A stretch of 26,117 bases of DNA from JAWOFN01 sp046497505 [NCBI: bacterium] (GTDB taxonomy: Bacteria; Blakebacterota; Blakebacteria; Blakebacterales): contig JAWOFN010000008.1 in NCBI GenBank assembly GCA_046497505.1, positions 1 to 26,117 of the forward strand. Direction: 5' to 3'. Each line of letters starts with the position of its first letter. The first letter of the stretch is position 1. The notes beneath the pieces are model-generated. The model made no database searches. It saw only the letters and a program-made list of their open reading frames with translations, and had not been told where the DNA came from. This document shows, piece by piece, positions 22,454 through 26,117 of the stretch. A program made the position numbers and the translations under genes.

Positions 22454-23953
22454 TCATGCCAGAAAATCGGATGCAGCTTCGGCGGCCTTCCCGGGCAGGT
22501 AGTCGAGGAAGGCGTCGATGGTCTCCTCACCTGTGAGATAGGAGATGACATTAAGGCGCAGCCCCGTACCCCCGGGCAGGGGAGCGTCGGAGATCCAGAA
22601 ACGCCCCTCCGCCTGGACGCGGGCCGCCACGGCCTGCTGGACGGCATCGCGCCGCTCGAGGGCCTTTCGGTGTGTGGCCGCGTCCCCGGAACCCAGGGCG
22701 GTCCGCAGGGCAGGAGGCAGGTAGCGGAAGGTGACGATCGCCGTGGTGGGCGGCACGGCCACCTCCCAGTTCTCGAGGGAGGAGATGGCTTCGGCCGCCT
22801 TCCGGGTGAGGTGGAGCTGACGGTCCACGGCCTCGGTGTACCAGTCGGCTCCGGCATGCTTGAGGGTCATCCAGACCTTGAGGGCATTGAAGCGCCTCGA
22901 TCCCGCGATCCCGCGCTGGTAGTAGTCGGTGGCCGGACGACCCTCGCCGGGTGCCGGAGGTATGTAGGCGGCATCCATCTTGAACGTCTCCAGCTCGTGA
23001 TCCGGCCGCTTGTGGAGGATGCCTCCGGCTACGAAGGGCACGAAGAACCACTTGTGGGCGTCCACGGTGACCGAATCGGCTCGCTCGATGCCTGCCAGCA
23101 GTCCGGGATAGCGGCGGCTCAGACCGACGGCGCCGCCGTATGCAGCATCCACATGGAACCAGGCACCTTCGGCCTGCGCCAGGTCAGCCAGCTCGGCCAG
23201 GGGGTCCACCGATCCGGCCGCGGTGGTACCGGCGATCCCCACGATGGCCAGGGGTTCCCAGCCTTCCTCCCGGTCACCGCGTATCCGCGCGGCCATGGCT
23301 TCGACATCGATGCGGGCATCGGGAGCGGCCGGGATCAGGCGCAGAGAGGCCTGTCCCAGCCCGAGGACGTCCATGGCCCGGGCCACACTGAAATGGACCT
23401 GATCGGAGGTATAGACCGCCAGGCGCCGGCCGGAGGCCAGGAGGCCGTTCTGCCTCACCTCGGGCGCCTTGTGATGCAGCGCCAGCTTGATGCCCGTGAT
23501 GTTGGCGACCGTACCCCCGCTGGTGAGATGTCCGTGACAGCTACCGCCATATCCGGTGGCCTCGCCCAGCCATCGCATGACCGTCTCCTCCACCACGCTC
23601 CCGGCGGGACTGTGATGGGAAGCACCCTGGTTCTGGTTGAGCGCGCTGGCCAGGGCGTCGGCGAAGATGCCCATCAGGCTGGGTGTGGGGTTCATCAGGC
23701 CGAAATAGCCGGGTGCGGTGCTCGCGGTGGTATGGGCAGCCACCTTCTGGACGAACTCATCCAGGACCGCCTGGTGGGAGGAGCCCTTCCTGGGAAGCGG
23801 TTCGTAGAGGAGTTCTCTCAGCTCATCGACCGGCGTCGGGTCGGTGATGGGGCGTATGTGCTGGCTGGCGACGTAGTCGGCGACCGCCTTCGCGACCCGC
23901 TGTCCGATCTCCTCAGCCTGGGCGCGCGCTGACTCCGCGGATGACTCGTTCAT
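22454..23953 (-). CDS. Group II PLP-dependent amino-acid decarboxylase
   Basis: 499 aa, typical of the aromatic-L-amino-acid/glutamate decarboxylase family. Family blocks: PGYFGLMNPTPSLMGIFADAL, NQNQGASHHSPAGSVVEE, TSGGTVANITGIKLA, YTSDQVHFSV (H187 stacks on PLP), WFHVDAAYGG (D269) and SVTVDAHKWFFVPF (Schiff-base K301). It probably removes CO2 from an amino acid to give an amine; aromatic amino acids are the likeliest class, but the substrate cannot be fixed by eye. Its length and lack of a signal peptide indicate a cytoplasmic enzyme. The start ATG at 23953 has CAGGAG upstream. It is divergent from tadA, only 78 bp apart (or 36 bp if tadA starts at 23990), and ends toward a minus-strand terminator. 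Confidence 0.93.
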   Translation of the reverse strand: MNESSAESARAQAEEIGQRVAKAVADYVASQHIRPITDPTPVDELRELLYEPLPRKGSSHQAVLDEFVQKVAAHTTASTAPGYFGLMNPTPSLMGIFADALASALNQNQGASHHSPAGSVVEETVMRWLGEATGYGGSCHGHLTSGGTVANITGIKLALHHKAPEVRQNGLLASGRRLAVYTSDQVHFSVARAMDVLGLGQASLRLIPAAPDARIDVEAMAARIRGDREEGWEPLAIVGIAGTTAAGSVDPLAELADLAQAEGAWFHVDAAYGGAVGLSRRYPGLLAGIERADSVTVDAHKWFFVPFVAGGILHKRPDHELETFKMDAAYIPPAPGEGRPATDYYQRGIAGSRRFNALKVWMTLKHAGADWYTEAVDRQLHLTRKAAEAISSLENWEVAVPPTTAIVTFRYLPPALRTALGSGDAATHRKALERRDAVQQAVAARVQAEGRFWISDAPLPGGTGLRLNVISYLTGEETIDAFLDYLPGKAAEAASDFLA

Positions 23954-23995
23954 CGTCGTCTCCTGTCTGCTGCGTTGCTTTCCACCAATATGGAC

Positions 23996-24024
23996 ATGAC
24001 AGCGACTGCTGAGCGGCCCATTCT
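23996..24024 (+). promoter_or_regulatory. Candidate tadA promoter, near-leaderless
   Basis: ATGACA (23996-24001), 17-nt spacer, CATTCT (24019-24024), 7 nt before ATG 24032. Same geometry as at modA. Confidence 0.3.
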
Positions 24025-24031
24025 TGAGCCC

Positions 24032-24520
24032 ATGTTCGACGACCCCACACGCGATCCGGCCGCGGACCACGAACGCTGGATGGAGCAGGCCCTCAAGGAG
24101 GCGGCGCGAGCCGCCGAGGAGGGCGAGGTGCCGGTGGGGGCCGTGATCGTCCACAACGGGATGGTCATAGGCCGCGGCTACAACCGGCCCGAAGGACTGC
24201 GGGACGCCACGGCCCACGCGGAGATCCTGGCCATCGGTGCGGCTTCGGATGCCCTGGGCGACTGGCGCCTGGAGGACTGCACCATCTACGTGACCCTCGA
24301 GCCGTGTCCGATGTGCGCGGGAGCCATCGTGCAGGCCCGTATCCCGCACCTGGTGTACGGCGCTCCGGACCCGAAGGCCGGGGCGTGCGGCACCCTCTTC
24401 AACATCGTGGAAGACCCCCGGCTGAACCACCGGGTGGAGGTGGTCGCCGGGGTGATGGCCCGTGAGAGCACCGACCTGCTGCGAGCGTTCTTCCGCGAGG
24501 TGCGCAAGAAGGAGCGCTGA
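24032..24520 (+). CDS. tadA: tRNA-specific adenosine deaminase
   Basis: 162 aa from ATG 24032. Cytidine-deaminase fold: AHAEILAI (zinc His and catalytic Glu) and EPCPMCAGAI (two zinc Cys), with the TadA-specific EGEVPVGAVIV and GTLFNIVEDPRLNHRVEV. It converts A34 to inosine in tRNA-Arg(ACG), and that tRNA gene is in the same window. The start is ambiguous: TTG 23975, ATG 23990 and ATG 24032 share the frame and none has a Shine-Dalgarno. ATG 24032 is preferred because a promoter-like pair ends 7 nt before it and the family N-terminus begins soon after (HERWMEQALKEA). It converges with the M28 gene, 48 bp apart. Confidence 0.95.
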   Translation: MFDDPTRDPAADHERWMEQALKEAARAAEEGEVPVGAVIVHNGMVIGRGYNRPEGLRDATAHAEILAIGAASDALGDWRLEDCTIYVTLEPCPMCAGAIVQARIPHLVYGAPDPKAGACGTLFNIVEDPRLNHRVEVVAGVMARESTDLLRAFFREVRKKER

Positions 24521-24568
24521 ACGCTCGCAGGGGTCGGAGCTCGCTGCTGCGGGCCGCTGTCTCCCGCT

Positions 24569-26117
24569 CTACTCTCCTCCGCCACCCTTGCGGTTCGGAC
24601 TCCGCGGCTGCGGCCATTCCCTGCGCTCTCCGGTACGGGGATCGATCGGCATCAGCCGCTTGTCCCGGGGCATGAGTTCGGGATCCTCGGAAGCCAGATA
24701 GGTCATCGAGGCCACCAGCACCACGTTGTTGCGTACCTCGTCGAAGACGATCTTGTCGTACGAGTCGCGGTTGGTGTGCCAGGTGTAGGGACCGTACGCC
24801 CAGCTCAGGCTGCTCACACTGAAGCCGGGTACTCCGGCCGCCACGAAAGAGGCATAGTCGCTGCCTCCGCCTCCGGGCGTGCCCGGGAAGCGGGTGTCGA
24901 TGTGTCCGGTGACCTCCGAAGGCACCCTGGTGAGCCAGTCGGAGAGGAACTCGCCCGCTGAGAGGAAGCCCTGCCCGCTGATGTTCACCACCCGGCCGGT
25001 CCCGTTGTCCTGGTTGAACGCGGCCTGGAGACCTTCGATGATCTCGGGGTGGTCTTCCACGAAGGCACGGCTGCCGTTGAGACCCTGTTCCTCACTGCCC
25101 CAGAGTCCCACAACGATGGTGCGCTTCGGCGAAGGGTAGTGCTTCTTCAGGATACGGGCCGTCTCCATCATGATCAGGGAACCGGTCCCGTTGTCCACCG
25201 CACCGCAGGAACCGTCCCACGTGTCATAGTGGCCGGAGAGCACGATGTACTCGTCCGGCTTCTCGGTGCCGCGGATCATGGCGATGGTGTTGAAGGCGGG
25301 CTGTTCGCCGGTGAAGCGGGCCTCACACTCCACCTCGACGATCGGGCGGTCGCCGTATTCCGCCAGCCTGCAGAGGAGCGTGTAGTGCTCCAGGCCCAGG
25401 ACCAGCGAGGGGATCTCCTCGGTGTCGGCGTCGAAGACACGATAGGTCCCCCAGCCCCCCGACCAGTTGGAGGTCAGGATCCCCGCAGCTCCGGCCTCCT
25501 CGAGGGCCGCGATCATGGCGCCGCTGTCGGGATATTCACGATCTCCGCGTGAACGCGTGAACCCGGCGTTGATGATGCGCTGGTCCCACGCTTCCCGGGC
25601 CTCCTCGCGGCGGGTACGGTAGTTCTCGAGTGACTTCTCGGTGGCGTACTCCTGCCAGTTCTCCATGGGACGTCCGCTCGGCTCGGGGAAAGAGACCAGC
25701 ACGAACTTCCCTTCCACGTCCGCCAGCCACCGCTCGAACTCCTGGGGATCGGAGACCTCCGGTATGGTCACCGCCTCCCCGCGCACGGGTCCGCTGGTAG
25801 GCGGGCTCCAGGCCAGCATCATCCCTTCCAGGGAGCGTACCCGCGGTTCCACGAGGTCGATGTGGGTGATGCCGCGTTCCCATCCCTGCCAGGTGCCCCA
25901 CTGTTCGTTGCGGGCCTCGATGCCCCACTCCTGGAAAGTGGCTGCGGCCCAGTCATGGGCCTTCAGCTGACCGGGGCTCCCCGTGAGCCGGGGTCCGATC
26001 ACGTCCAGGAGCTCGTGCGCGAGCATCTCGAGCTGGGAGTGGTCCATGGCCTCGGTCCATATGTCCTGCAGGACCGGGTCGTCTGTCGCGAGTGTCTGGG
26101 CGGCCGCGGGCGCCGTT
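24569..26117 (-). CDS. M28 family zinc metallopeptidase with PA-type insert (5' end cut by window)
   Basis: The frame stays open to the right edge, upstream of the in-frame Met at 26047. The extra residues read TAPAAAQTLATDDPVLQDIWTEA without a stop; APAAA-Q looks like a signal-peptidase site, so the true start lies outside and the protein is exported. Numbering from Met 26047, the zinc site is complete: SGHYDT (H273), GAVDNGTG (D285), WGSEEQG (E319/E320), FNQDNGTG (D347) and WHTNRDSYDK (H424). A protease-associated-like insert (about 85-240, with AALEEAGAAGILTSN) precedes it. The tail is Pro/Arg/Gly-rich. Expected to cleave peptides at the N-terminus or as a carboxypeptidase-Q-like dipeptidase. 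It resembles, but is not a close copy of, the M28 protein at the left edge. Confidence 0.95.
   Translation of the reverse strand, partial: TAPAAAQTLATDDPVLQDIWTEAMDHSQLEMLAHELLDVIGPRLTGSPGQLKAHDWAAATFQEWGIEARNEQWGTWQGWERGITHIDLVEPRVRSLEGMMLAWSPPTSGPVRGEAVTIPEVSDPQEFERWLADVEGKFVLVSFPEPSGRPMENWQEYATEKSLENYRTRREEAREAWDQRIINAGFTRSRGDREYPDSGAMIAALEEAGAAGILTSNWSGGWGTYRVFDADTEEIPSLVLGLEHYTLLCRLAEYGDRPIVEVECEARFTGEQPAFNTIAMIRGTEKPDEYIVLSGHYDTWDGSCGAVDNGTGSLIMMETARILKKHYPSPKRTIVVGLWGSEEQGLNGSRAFVEDHPEIIEGLQAAFNQDNGTGRVVNISGQGFLSAGEFLSDWLTRVPSEVTGHIDTRFPGTPGGGGSDYASFVAAGVPGFSVSSLSWAYGPYTWHTNRDSYDKIVFDEVRNNVVLVASMTYLASEDPELMPRDKRLMPIDPRTGERREWPQPRSPNRKGGGGE

Noticed and set aside
22301-23932. 543-codon plus-strand open frame opposite the decarboxylase
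   Set aside because: Shadow of a well-supported PLP decarboxylase; Gly/Val/His-rich composition typical of antisense frames in GC-rich DNA.
1-26117. Matching M28 peptidases at both edges as a duplicated block or circular overlap
   Set aside because: They differ in architecture (PD40 propeller against PA-type insert) and in sequence outside the zinc motifs, and no other flanking similarity is visible.

Overview
This is a GC-rich (roughly two-thirds G+C by eye) bacterial chromosomal segment with densely packed genes, mostly on the minus strand, and single tRNA genes scattered between them. Three lipobox lipoproteins, a lipoprotein-type ModA and a FadL-type outer-membrane porin imply a diderm (Gram-negative type) cell. 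The mix of secreted M28 peptidases with beta-propeller-like N-termini, lipoprotein serpins and a FadL/SGNH-hydrolase pair would fit Gemmatimonadota or a related FCB-type lineage. That placement is inference; no rRNA or other phylogenetic marker is present.

Layout, left to right. 1-2185 (-): secreted M28 metallopeptidase, cut by the left edge. 2329-2415: tRNA-Ser(TGA). 2444-4956 (-): two tandem lipoprotein serpins. 5122-6792 (-): glnS. 6968-7060: tRNA-Ser(GCT), whose 3' end is repeated 110 bp downstream. 7200-8651 (+): gltX, followed by tRNA-Gln(CTG), tRNA-Glu(CTC) and a hairpin terminator. 8989-11033 (-): a stand-alone RsbRD-N-like sensor domain, a hotdog acyl-CoA thioesterase and an RDD membrane protein. 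11255-13916 (+): FadL-type porin and SGNH-hydrolase lipoprotein, then a strong terminator. 14119-16739 (-): molybdate transporter modA-modB-modC. 16814-17950 (+): class V PLP enzyme, divergent from modA with overlapping promoters. 18044-19876 (-): a PAS/HATPase/receiver protein that has lost both phosphorylatable residues. 20083-21066 (+): nadA. 21342-21902 (+): ECF-like sigma factor. 22082-22158: tRNA-Arg(ACG). 22454-23953 (-): group II PLP decarboxylase. 24032-24520 (+): tadA. 24569-right edge (-): a second M28 metallopeptidase with its N-terminus outside the window.

Most of this is core metabolism and translation: Glu/Gln charging with both synthetases and both cognate tRNAs, tRNA editing, the first committed steps to NAD, molybdate uptake, and a secreted protein- and lipid-degrading outfit. 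There is no CRISPR array, insertion sequence, phage module or rRNA. The observations most worth following are the pseudo-hybrid kinase (His to Ser, Asp to Asn, joined by an 11-copy Pro-Glu linker), the serpin pair with diverged reactive-centre loops, the duplicated tRNA-Ser tail in front of gltX, the overlapping divergent modA/aminotransferase promoters, and several promoters placed so close to start codons that leaderless mRNAs are predicted. I see no clear new multi-gene defence or mobile system here.
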